Below, piece after piece: positions 11,486-23,100 of a stretch of 64,000 nt of DNA (positions within the stretch are counted from its first letter, which is position 1; the number at the start of each line of letters is the position of its first letter). Both the position numbers and the translations under genes were made by a program. The stretch comes from Burhinus oedicnemus. Taxonomy: Eukaryota > Chordata > Aves > Charadriiformes > Burhinidae. Where the stretch lies: NCBI GenBank assembly GCA_008921705.1, contig VFFE01005920.1, forward strand, positions 19,848-83,847. Reading direction: 5' to 3'. The notes beneath the pieces were generated by a model, which was not told the origin of the DNA, did not search any database, and was given only the letters and a program-made list of their open reading frames with translations.

Positions 11486-11667
11486 TTTTCCTAACCACCT
11501 CCCCTTTCCTGCAAACTCTCTTGTTCATTAATAGAACAGGGCAAGTGAGTAAACTGGACAGACAAAATAATTGTTTCCCACATGTGCTATACACAAGACT
11601 AGGACTGCAGGAGCTGTACCTGCATTCATGGTACTAGTACCCTTTACAAAAGCTTATGCTCTTACTT

Positions 11668-12662
11668 AGAATCATTTAGGTTGGAAAAGACCCTTAAGGT
11701 CATCCAGTCCAACTGTTAACCTAACACTGCCAAGTCCACCGCTAAACCATGCCTTCAAGTGCCATGTCTACCTCCAGAGATGGTGATTCCACCACTTCCC
11801 TGGGCAGCCTGTTCCAATGCTTGATAACCCTTGTTGTGAAGAAATTTTTCCTGATACCCAATCTAAACCTCCCCTGGCGCAACTTGAGGCTGTTTCCTCT
11901 CATCCTGGTACCTTGCTACAACCTCATTTCAGGTAGCTGTAGAGAGCGATAAGGTCTCCCCTGAGCCTCCTTTTCTCCAGGCTAAACAACCCCAGTTCCC
12001 TCAGCTGCTCCTCATAAGACTTGTGCTCTAGATCTCTCAACAGCTTTTTTGCCCTTCTCTGGACATGCTCCAGCACCTCAATGTCTTTCTTGTAGTGAGG
12101 GGCCCAAAACTGAACACAGTATTCAAGCTGTGGCCTCACCAGTGCTAAGTGCAGGGGGATGATCATTTCCGTAGTCCTGCTGGCCACACTATTTCTAATA
12201 CAAACCAGGATGCTGTTGGCCTTGGCCAGCTGGCACACTGCTGGCTCATATCCAGCCAGCTGTCCACCAACACCCCCAGGTCCTTTTCTGCCAGGCAGCT
12301 TTCCAGCCACTCTCCCCCAAGCCTCTAGTGCTGCATGGGGTTGTTGTGACCCAAGTGCAGGACCCAGCACTTGGCCTTGTTGAACCTCATACAGTTGGCC
12401 TCGGTCCATCGATCCGGCCTGTTCAGATGCCTCTGTAAAGCCATCCTACCCTCAAACAGATCGATACTCCCTCCCAACTTGGTGTTGTCTGCAAACTTAT
12501 CAAGGATGCACTCGATCCTCTCATCCAGATCGTTGATAGATACTAAACAGAACCGGCCCCAATACTGAGTACTGGGGAACACCATTTATGACCGGCCACC
12601 AACTGGATTCAAGTCCATTCACCACAACTCTTCGGGCCTGGCCATCCAGCCAGTTGCCACTT
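11668..12662 (-). mobile_element. CR1 LINE 3' portion, 1 kb, antisense to the plus strand
   Basis: The plus strand starts with AGAATCATTTAGGTTGGAA, the reverse complement of a common avian CR1 3' terminus. It continues through the 3'UTR into the reverse-transcriptase C-terminal half. Minus-strand frames at 12585-12325 and 12409-11924 show blocks such as [24 protein letters not shown] and [20 protein letters not shown]. The catalytic aspartate pair reads Asp-Asn and the frame is broken, so the copy is inactive. The upstream (5') boundary near 12662 is approximate. Confidence 0.93.
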
Positions 12663-14969
12663 ATGAAAAGATAACTGGGACACAAAAGGGCAGCTCATTA
12701 CATTTCCACTTGTACATCCATACTTGTACAAACAAAATACTTTTGCTGGGCAGTCATCCACTATCACTGACTATTTTGGGTCCCTTCGGAAGAATGGTGC
12801 TATATGTATTCTCTGTTGTTACAGGCTGCCTAAAATATTCCCTATGGCCCTTTTCATGTAAGAGACAATTACTAGGGGAGTCCTTGAATCAGGAATAATT
12901 CTATCACCTGCATTAACAACATTAACATCCAAATGATAAGTTATTAGGAAGTCTGCTTACCTGTTCAAGGTCCAATATATTCTGGCTGCATTTGTATAAG
13001 TGAAGGATTACATTTTGTGAAGAACTGCCTGCCTTTGATAAAAAGAAGAAAGGCAGTGATAGCGAAATGGCATTCCAGAAAACCAGTGTGTTGCAGATGA
13101 CAACCAGGTTTTTACACCAGAGCTGGTAGTGAGATGAGAGAATGTCCAAGCTAAGGGAACAGAGGAATTTTGAAGAATACTGAGCAATACCTTCAACCTA
13201 TGTGATCAGATTCACTATTTAGAGGCACATGAGTATGCAAAAATCAATCAGACATTCCTGCTCTCTGTTGCTTAGCTTTTTTCTAACATCATTTGCATTT
13301 ATTCCCCCCTTTAAATTGTCACCTGTGCTTTCCTGATACTAGCTCACTTAAAGCTCATCTGCCTCAAGTGTTAGACGCAGCAGACCCAGTAATAACTGCA
13401 AAGAGCAACTCCCAAGAGTCCTATTTCTGGCATTCATCCCAGAAGTCACATACTGTTCATGCTGAACAGCCTGCAGCACCGGAGACCAGTATTTTTCCTC
13501 CTTTCAGTTCGTTTGGAAGGAAATGTAGATTGGGACTATGAGGACTGTTGGAAACTGTGTTACTGCCTGCTAACTGGCTGATGGGGACACCACAAACGGA
13601 AGAGGCATATGTGTTTGACAGATTTAGTTTGTGAGCTTCCTGATAGTTGGGAGGCAGATTGTATTTCTGGACACCACTCACGTTGATGAGATATAACCAA
13701 TCAAACAAGCTGTGTAGTCATTCCACCACGGAAGTTACAACCTTCAGATGATGCCACAACTTGTTATCAGATTCTCTGTAAGGCAATTATCACAAGTATG
13801 CTGTCAAGCAAACAGAGCAGGCTACCACAGATTTGTCCACTCAGCACTGAATCTAAGTCATGCTTAATTCCACTGCAGGTATGTGAACAGAACTTTGATG
13901 ACAGCTCTCGTTCTTTGCCACACTAGTAAGCACACAGGTGGTAAACAATCTTCCCAGACTGTGTGCCCGTGCTCATTTATGTATTAAATGAGACTAAAAA
14001 GGAGAACGTGCACTTCAGACGGTATTTCAGGTTACCATGAAGAGAAACTCGATTTGATTTATGCTTGGTGATGGCAGAGCTTAAAACCATACATCTCCCA
14101 AAAGTATCCCCCTTTCAATAAGCACCTCCGAGCGCGCTCTTGTGAACAGAACTGGCAGGTACCCCGTCTAGTTTTGGAAATAAAACTATTTGGACTCATC
14201 CAGCTGGTAAGGGATTTAAAATAAAAATAAGTAAAATACCAATTAAAAAGCAACACCCCAGAGCACCAATGGTCACCAGCTTCTCATTTTACTTTAGCTT
14301 TAAGAAATTGAACCCTGGTCAGTGGTCTGACAGAAGGCCCATGTAGAAGTTGTATATCCTTTCCTTCTATCACTCTGGTATCTCCACCATTTCAGTATCT
14401 ACCATAAAACCCGTGCATCACTGCGCGTATTTGTGTTTTCTTTCAGATTCCACATAGGCTCCAGAGTCTCAAATAAAAGCCTTAGCCACTGGGCTTTGTG
14501 CTGGCTCCAGCTCACTCCCAACCATTGCAAATTTTCTTTGCAAGCAGTTGGGCACTAGAAAAATGACATATATCTTTCTCAGAGGGACAATGAAAGAAAC
14601 TACCTCTTTCCAAATGTGATGGATGCCAAAAAAGCACTTCTAAACACAGACAATTGTTAAAAAAATAACACATATTTCTGGCCTAAGCACCCAGTCTAGC
14701 TGAATGGAGAACTTCTTAATACACCGCACATCACCTGATTAGCTCATAGCTTTAGCCTGCAGCCTTTAAACAATGTCTGATGGACAGAAGCATACTAAGC
14801 CCTTAAACAGTATTTCATTTTCTTTCTCCCCTGTGGCTTGGTCTGCAAGATCATTCACGTTTATTCAAAAAAGTCAAATTATCAATCCTATACCATATGC
14901 TATATTGCTGTACCTGTTCCAGAGGCAACTGAAACTTCCCAGTGCAATGATCAATCTGACAACTTGAAT

Positions 14970-15314
14970 TGTGGGAGACCTCAGCTGGTCCGAGGGATCG
15001 GAATGCAAGTTTAACATTGACCTTCAGCAGATACCCGTGTACCCTTGAAGAGACTGGGGAGTCCTGAGAAGAGCGGAGCAAACAAGTGAACACAGCGATA
15101 AACATTCTAAGGGTTGGCAAACATCCTGGCTTTGACCAGAGCATGGACAGCACGTGATCAACAACTGTATTGGCTGGCTGGCGTGTGATGTGAGAGTGGA
15201 TTGGGCAGAAGTAGAATGGTAGAGTATATAAAAAAGCACTGCTTGTAAAATAAAGGATAATAGAAGAATTACTGTAACTTGATATTCGGTGTTGTGTCCG
15301 CCTCTACAATGACA
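14970..15314 (+). mobile_element. Solo LTR of an avian endogenous retrovirus
   Basis: A 345-bp block starts TGTGGGAGACC and ends CTACAATGACA, so it has TGT/ACA termini. It is flanked by a perfect 6-bp direct duplication, TTGAAT, at 14964-14969 and 15315-15320. Inside are a TATA box (TATATAAAAAA, 15225-15235) and a polyadenylation signal (AATAAA, 15249-15254), in the order and spacing of an LTR U3/R boundary. The duplication length suits class II (ERVK-like) elements. No internal retroviral sequence is present on either side, so this is a recombined solo LTR. Confidence 0.85.
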
Positions 15315-16854
15315 TTGAATGACACCTTAGAAGAGCACACAGAAGCCCTATGAGCATGGCCATAGCAGTACACAAAAAAAAATCCTGTTTATTTCCCTAA
15401 GACTCAGGCATCTGAAGAAAGACCTTCATGTCTACTGGCTAAAATTGGCATGGGAAAGTACTAACAGTGTTGTGCTGATCCCAGAAGCAAAGAAATCGTA
15501 CTGGAAGATGGAATTACTTAAAGTTGGCACAGAGGTAAAACAGCTGTTCTGGAAATCCTCAGGGAAGCACAGAGGTGCATCACCAGGACTACTGTCACAT
15601 TTAGGACTGGGTAGTGGGACTTGGTTCTTAACAGTCTCAGTGCTGATAGTTATAGACATGCAGGTTCAAGAACATGTAGGTTTTCCAGGGTCAATGCCCT
15701 CCTCCCTTCTCTTAAGACTAAGTGAAGGGACTTTGACCACCAGCAGTTCGTTGGCATGAAGGAACCAATGCAGAAATTTAAGAACTGGCTGAAGTCTCTA
15801 GGCAGCAGTTCCCTCAAAGGATTGTTTGTGTGTGTGGTCCTGGCTTAGTTATTGAGTTTTTAATAACCACCTGCCCCATTGTCTGTTGCATCCTCCTGAA
15901 TCCAAGAGAGTGACCTTGCCTGCCACGTTGCACTGGGAGTTTACCAACAGAAAGAATAATAGCTCCTGTTTGCTGCCCCAACAGATACACAACACTTGAA
16001 AGGCATTACAGGTCTGTGGACAGGATGGGTAGATACCAATTTCAGGTAGTCCCACATCTTCCTTTCCCTAATGCCCAGTTCAACTGACGCTGCAAGAACA
16101 ACTCAAGAGATTCTTGTTCTCAGGAATCTTTTCACCTTACCAGCCTGTGGGGCTTCTGGAAGGTGCTTAGGTTGGATCTCCACAAGCAGACAGAAACAAA
16201 TGCATTAACTTCCATGTTGAGGATAAGGGCAGAAGAAAATATGTGAGATCACTTTTCTGGCACTACACACTGCATGGCAGAGCTAAGAGAAGTACCCAAG
16301 AACCCCAACAGCTCCCTGGCCTATCTACACATGAGCACACGCCATTTCCTACCTACAAACAAAACAAGAATAGATCATTTAAAACAGTGTGACCTTTAAA
16401 AAAGTGGAAGCTAGAGGTGTTCTCCAAGTTAGTTCCTGTTTGAGCAACAGCGCAACCTTCAGGAAAGCAGAGAACACTGGTTTCAGTGTTTCTAGAACGA
16501 GACATAACCCTTGTTAATCTCATGTCAGTCTAAAAAAATGCCTCATTTCTCATCTGAATGGAACTTACAACCTTTTAATAGTCATTACTGTTCCAAATTT
16601 TTTAGCAACCTTTTTTGGCTGCTGATAGCAACACTGAGAGCGTTTCTGTAAAAGAAAGTTGCACCAATACCAAATATAAAGTTAATATAAATTCCCCATT
16701 TCTACTAAAGATTTCTTTTCGTACCTATAAGCATTACACTAACCACAGAATCATGTTAGGAAACAGTGTTCAAGTGATAACATAATGATCCTCATACTCT
16801 TTCAGAGGCACTTTTCCTCCAAAACAGAGTCCTTCACCTGTGGCCTGAATGTTA

Positions 16855-19800
16855 TTTATTAGGTGAGTAACGTAATACTACACGTTTGGCTCTATTAAAA
16901 TGCAAATAGCTTACTTGCCCTTCGTTTACCAAGTAATTCTGATCAGTCTGTATCAGTGAGCTATTCCTTTCATAATTCACAAGTCTGATCTCCCTTCTGT
17001 ACTCACATAGTTTGCAGCCTTTGTTAGAAGCAGATTTTGTTTCTTTTCAACCCATCAGTAAGGTTAAGTAAAGCAAGGCCAAGAACGGATTGCTGGAAGA
17101 TCCTGATGGAAATACACTCAATTAAGCACCATTTAAAATTAAATTGAGACCTATGAGTTAGTCACATTTTAATCCATTTAATGTGTGCCATGTTGATTTT
17201 TGTATTGTTTTAGTTTTCAGTCAAAATGTTACGCAGTACCAGTCAAATGCCTTACACAGTCTAAGTATATATGACAACAATATTACCTGTGTCAACCAAT
17301 CCTGTCACTTCAAACAAACATACCAAGTTTAAAGATTTATACTTATCTGCTCTGAATCCACATATCCACTGCAAAAGTAACAAACACTGGCCAGGCTCCT
17401 TACAGAGGAAGGCACACCATTCAGCTTAAATGGACTCTGTTTTAATTCACTCATTTAGAGGCAATTGTCATTATTTTCTTGGGGGTGAGGGAGGGAAACG
17501 CCAATGCACCACATTGTTTTCACTAGCCTGGAAGAGAAAACACTTATATATATATATAGATATATAGATATATAGATATGCATATATATACACACATATG
17601 CATGTATGTATATATATACGTGTGTGTGTACATATGTATATATACACACTAGTGTATATATACACAGAATATACATATATGAATATACAGAATATATGCA
17701 CACACACTTTGCTCAGATTTGTTTACAAAATATGTAGCATTTTTATACCATCCAATAAGAGGTACATGATTTTAAACAAATCTTATAGAAATGACATGTT
17801 ATTGGAAATTTACACGTAAAAAAATCCAGCACAAAAAAATCCAAAAGCTAAAACAAGATTTTGCTACTAATCAGTGCTTCTATCACCCTTCAAGAAAAGA
17901 GAAACACAGTTATTTATATGTGATGTAAAGGCAACATTGAGGGGTTTTTTGCTTTTTTTAAATTAACCACCAAATTTAACCCCCTAAAATTACAAAGAAT
18001 CGAAGTCCATTTACAGATCAAGTGCAGTAAACTAAATGTTCCTTCAGCACAAAGCAGCACTAGAGAAAATAACTGGGAGAGGGAAGGTGGAGGCCAACTG
18101 GCTTAGCTAGGGAGGCAGCAGGTGGCCTCTGCAGTGGCCACACAGGTCAGTCTCCATCCTGAAGCACAAACAGAACTGAAGACTGTATTTAAATAATGGT
18201 CACACAGAGCTGATGTTCAGGCCTTTGCCTAGCTTCTTTCAGCAGTTTGACAAGTGATTTATATATTTTTGTTATTCTTTATCCAATGGGCTGTTTTTGC
18301 TTTCGCAGTGGCTTTCGCACTGAGAGGAGTCATAAAGAGGATCTTGCAGACAGTTCTGCCACTAACATTTACCGCAGGTACATGACGCTGCAGTTGTCAG
18401 TGGTGATTTTGAAATGTTTACACTGGACAAATACATGTTCCAAGCATCCAAAATGGCTTGAAAGAACATAGCCCGATGCAAGGGGGAGCGGACGGCCTGG
18501 AGAATCCATTGCATTTACAGAAATGGAACTGCCACTTTCAATCATGTGGCATCTCCCCAGTTGTGTGAAGAGTTTGGTGTCAATGTCAGCTGAACTCAGT
18601 GAGGAGTGGCTGGCCTTTGCATCAGATGTCTGTGATCCAAGCAGGTTGCAGAGCCAAGAACATGCTGCTAGCAGAAGGGCAGTCTACAGCTGCAGATGAC
18701 AGCTGTCATGCAGTCAGCGATGTCTTATAGATGTCACCTGTAGGAACCATGCGTTCCATGCTAATTCACCTGAAGTCCCGTAAACAGCAAAAGGGAAAAA
18801 TGAAATGAAAGGGCCAAGCGGATCCATATGTAATATTACTATCCTTTGAATGTAGTGTCATTTTAGTTGTTAAATAAGGGACTTGACCAGGAGGACTCTT
18901 ATTTTATCAGGTGAGCTGGAGAAGAAGCTCTTGTCTTGTGAAAATGAAAAGGAGATCTAACGCTCCTTGTGCTAAGTTTTACAAATTAAGATTTCTGTAT
19001 TCAGAAGGTAATTTTTCAGAAGATAAATCTGTTCAAGTCACGCTGTGTAAAAATGTAAAGAGGCAGACAGGAATTTTTCAGCCATAACTATAATACCAAG
19101 GACCAGAGTCTGGAGCATGAAGTCAGAAAGGGCTTGACTTCTAAGAAAGGCCCAGGTGGATCATACTGTGCTGGCAAGCAGAAGTGGGGGTAGTTTCTCC
19201 CTCCATTCTAGAAGCTGGTTTGGAAAGTCATTTCTGGGGAGGTGGTAAGAGTGACCTATTCATAGGCTCTTTTTCTGTGGATGGAGAGGAAAGACTGGGA
19301 AGGTATACAAATCTCCACAGTAGTCTGCAATCCAGCTTGGGAGCTTACTGTTGAGAAGGGATGGGGCCAGACGCATTCAGTATTCTTAAGAACCAGAAAA
19401 CATGTCCATTGCAGCCGGTCATTGCAGTGGATAGAGAACTTACTCCATTCTTTGTAACATCTTCTATATGCCAATAACCCCAGCTGGCACATACAGCAAA
19501 GTAGATACATTGCATATGAAGATTTAACACATCTCACACAGCCATCCAAAGAGGCATCCAGGGAAGAATATGGGGAATGAATTCAGCTACGTTCTCAGAA
19601 AGTCCAAATGTCTCCCTGGACTGCAGGCACACACTGCAGCAAATACAAGAGAAAGGCAGCCTTATCTTGGATGCCAGGAGTGTGGGGGCTATGGAGGAGG
19701 GATTATTTTCCTGTAATAGGAGTAGGGAATATCTCAAAGTATAGAAAGGTGCCTCAACTCCAGGAAGATGACAGCAGAGAGGTTCAGAATCTAGAGGAGA

Positions 19801-20007
19801 AGGGTGATTCTGGCAACCCCTTGCCAAGGAGGGGCATCCTGCCATGGAGAGCCAAAAGTTTTCCAGACGTATGTAAGAGCATGTGCACAAGGCAAGCGAA
19901 TGAGCGCAAACAGGGTTATGGAAAACATTGAGAGAATCACTCCACGGGTGGCTTGTGGCTCGACAACAGGATTGGCTAGGTAGAGGAGCACACAGCACAG
20001 AGGCACC
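16855..20007 (-). other. Probable KPNA1 3'UTR
   Basis: Starts right after the KPNA1 stop codon on the minus strand. Mammalian KPNA1 has a 3'UTR of several kilobases. The first AATAAA met on the minus strand is at 16860-16855 (TTTATT on plus); further ones occur near 15390, 14866 and 13303. The true end is not determined from the sequence. The interval contains the TA/TG microsatellite at 17547-17710 and no open reading frame of note. Confidence 0.4.
17547..17710. repeat. Compound TA/TG/TAGA microsatellite
   Basis: About 160 bp of alternating purine-pyrimidine sequence: (TA)n, (TATAGA)n, then interspersed TATACACA, TATGTA and CACACA units. Open frames here are repeat artefacts. Three copies of TATATACA (UGUAUAUA on the KPNA1 sense strand) lie at 17585-17592, 17639-17646 and 17657-17664. 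Confidence 0.9.
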
Positions 20008-20195
20008 TCAGAGCTGGAAGCCTTCCATGGGAGCCTCACACTGCTGGAAGATGTACTGTTGCTGGTTGAGATCCACCTGTGGGGCAATGCTGCTGTCTTC
20101 ATCCTCTGTTCCAAAGTAGTGCTCAATCAGATCAAAGGCCTTCTGATAAATTTCTTGATTCTCATGGCTCTGCAGGAACTCAATCTTGTCCAGGC
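20008..20195 (-). CDS. KPNA1: KPNA1 exon 14 (terminal coding)
   Basis: Encodes residues 477-538 and TGA (20010-20008). It carries the last helices, the acidic GTEDEDSS patch at about 505-512 and the C-terminus EAPMEGFQL, matching human KPNA1. This region binds the export factor CAS in the family. The acceptor is CTCTGCAG. Confidence 0.97.
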
Positions 20196-23100
20196 CTGCA
20201 GAGAAAAGAAGTACGTGAAAACTACAGCTCAGTGAAAGCATATGACCATGGTAATTTAAGTCTGTTGTGAACATCAAGTTCCATGACAATTCTCTCCCGC
20301 CTTTAGAAAGACCAGGTCCCTCTATGGAGACCCTTACCCAACTTGTACTCTCCACAACCAAGGAAAAACAAGTTAACTACAGAGTTCCCCTAAATGTGTA
20401 ATGTGTTTCATACTTTCTGTCTGCCTCTACCCCTTCACTCAAAAAATGAAATCAACGAGCTTGAATGTGTAAAGAACAAGGCCTCCAAGACTTTTTCTGA
20501 AGAGACTTTTAGGACCATGTTTCCTGAAAGTGCTTTGTTTACAAGGACCATGACTACAGAATCACATAACTGCAAGTTGGAAGAGACTTCTGATAATCGT
20601 CTAGTCCAATCTGCAGTCCAGCCCAGCACTACTACCAACACCAGATTAGGTCAGCTGTGCCTAGCCAAGTCTTCAGAACTTCCAGTGATGGAGATTCCAT
20701 TACCTAATCTCTATCGCATGTATATACAATGCAGTTAAAACCCATGCAACCAGTTTTTGGGCAGACATTAAGCAAATGGGCAAACTCGGCCCTCATAGTC
20801 AGTGAGTCAGTCAGTCTCTATATAGGCATTTCTGCAATACTGACATGAAAAGGGAAGTTAAAACCTAGAAGCAGGCAAGAAAAAAAAAAAATCCTATTCT
20901 GATATAACTCTTCCTTGGAAGTCAAGGTAACCATGGCTCAAGAAATTACTTTCAGTGATACTATCCTCTTCTATACTGTTCTGGATAACTCATTTTTATT
21001 TTTCTTAATAAGTACTTGCCAATCAACACGGAAACTAACCTTAAGAGCAGCAGTATCTCAGAACTAGGGTAAAATCATGCCAGTACATGCTAGACCACAG
21101 CAAAGGCAAAAAAGGAGATTGCTGCTGCTGCTGCCATAATTCTACAGGGCAACAGAGAGGGAAGGGAAAGGTTTGAAACCTGAGCAACACAGCAGTATGC
21201 CTGAACTTTTATCTGCTGCGGATGGAAGATACTGAGGCTGAATGACACCCAGAAGGCTCCCTTCAGGGTCAAAATAAAAGAAGAAGATCTGCACACATTG
21301 TCTCCAATCTACACGCAGATCATGTGAAAGATGGAGTACATTCATAAATGGAGACTTATCAAAGAACAGTTAATTTTCAAATAGTGATGAGGAAATTAAT
21401 AGAATTGGGTCTACTGAAACTCTAATGGGTCTGTCATCATTGCTTTAACCCTTGACTTCCACAGATGTTTTGCTCATACCATACGCTTCTTCAATAAGAG
21501 CGCAGTAAGGATTAATGCCAGTGCCACTGCGTTTGGATTCCTGCTCTCCGAGCCTCAGGATGTTCTCCAGCCCATTCAGTGCTACTTGCACAATCTTTGA
21601 GTCCATTACTGTAAGGAGGTCACAGAGTGGTTTGATGCATCCCAGTTCTACCAAATACCTGAAAAACACCACACGAAACCCAGTAAATTGTCTGCAAAAT
21701 TATAATTAGTGTAATTATAATTGGTGTAGCTATTTAAGCACTTAGCATGAAGGTCTAAGAACCAAAACAATCAGATAAAATACCAACTCAACTGGAGAAA
21801 TTATAGACATCTATTTGTATCTAGTCAATTCTGCTGAAACAATGAAAATAACTTTAAAATGCCTTCTCTGTCTCTTCTTTGTGTAGATATGGAATAATAA
21901 TTTTGCAACTTAAATTTATAATTCTACAAGTATAATTAATAAAAAATTCTATATTAATACCAACTATATTAATTTAATATATTTATAATTTTAGGGTTTT
22001 ATTTTATACAACATTGCATATAAGCATAATGTACTGGTATAAGTTAAACAGGAAAAATAATACACACAATGCCCTTGTCTGAGGGGCTGAGCTATTCCTC
22101 TCCAGACTGCTTATGCACTTTGTTACACTCTACAACGACCACTAGGAAATTAGTTCAAAGGTTGCATTTAGTTTTTTCACATAAGAAAAATGGTTCAATT
22201 AATTAAGCAAGTATTACAGCTGAAATACTTATGTGATTTTTCCCTAGAGGAATGAATGGCTCATTCACAACTCAATACAAAGACACGGACTCTCTGGAAG
22301 CAACACTGGAAGCATACAGAAAGGTTTTCCAGTTTTTAGGTTATTAGTTTGATTTCTTGCACAAACACTAATTCACTCAATTGCATTGAAAGATTTGAAC
22401 TACTTCGTACTTGATCTGTTCAGCAGAGCCTCCAGATGTTGCATTCGTGATTGCCCAAGCAGCTTCCTTCCTTGTCCGAAACTCAGCTGTTTGCAAAATA
22501 TTTATAAGAGCTGGAAAGATATGGGCATCTATGACTGTCTGCAAAAAAGAAATGACATGTTAGGGTTACAATAAAAATTAGAAATAACTTCCTCATCCTG
22601 AGCTAGCTAATGTCTATGCTCAGCACAACACATTAAACAATGAAATGTTACTAATCAAGGGGCAAAAATCAGTTTTCAGCTTTACATTCAAAACCCTGGT
22701 TATTGCTGGGGTCTGTGCTTATCCCAAAAGAATTCAAAACACATTCAGACTGAAGTGACTGCCATACCTAATGTGTTACTTAATCATACTTTGACAGCAA
22801 AAGAATGCCATACCTCTCTTATTTTTCTAGGTAGTGAACCATTCCACTATTAAGTCAGTAAACCACTAAGTCATTAAGATCCTCTAAACAGAGAAAAAAA
22901 CTTCATAAGCCTGCACATTTCCACTAGGTGAGACAACAGAGCAAAGAGAGAATGTATTATAAGAACTCCTCAAAACAACCAAGCACCAATATATTCTTTC
23001 CTGGTGAAAAGGCAAAGCAACGGATAGTGTGGTAGTATGGTTAACTGCTTAGCTCACCAAACTGATGTAAGTCAAATGAGTATTTAGTCAGCAACTCAAA

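Larger units (their letters stand above)
11486..16854. other. Intergenic interval between convergent FAM162A and KPNA1
   Basis: No protein-coding gene is recognised. It contains a CR1 (11668-12662) and a solo LTR (14970-15314). In human this position also holds the intronless WDR5B; no WD-repeat reading frame is present here. Part of the right side may be distal KPNA1 3'UTR. Confidence 0.6.

Noticed and set aside
17455..17819. Tyr/Ile-rich open frames around 17.5-17.8 kb on both strands
   Set aside because: They are translations of the TA/TG/CA microsatellite.
19534..19998. 154-codon minus-strand frame directly downstream of the KPNA1 stop
   Set aside because: It falls in the KPNA1 3'UTR, matches no family and has no initiation or splicing context.
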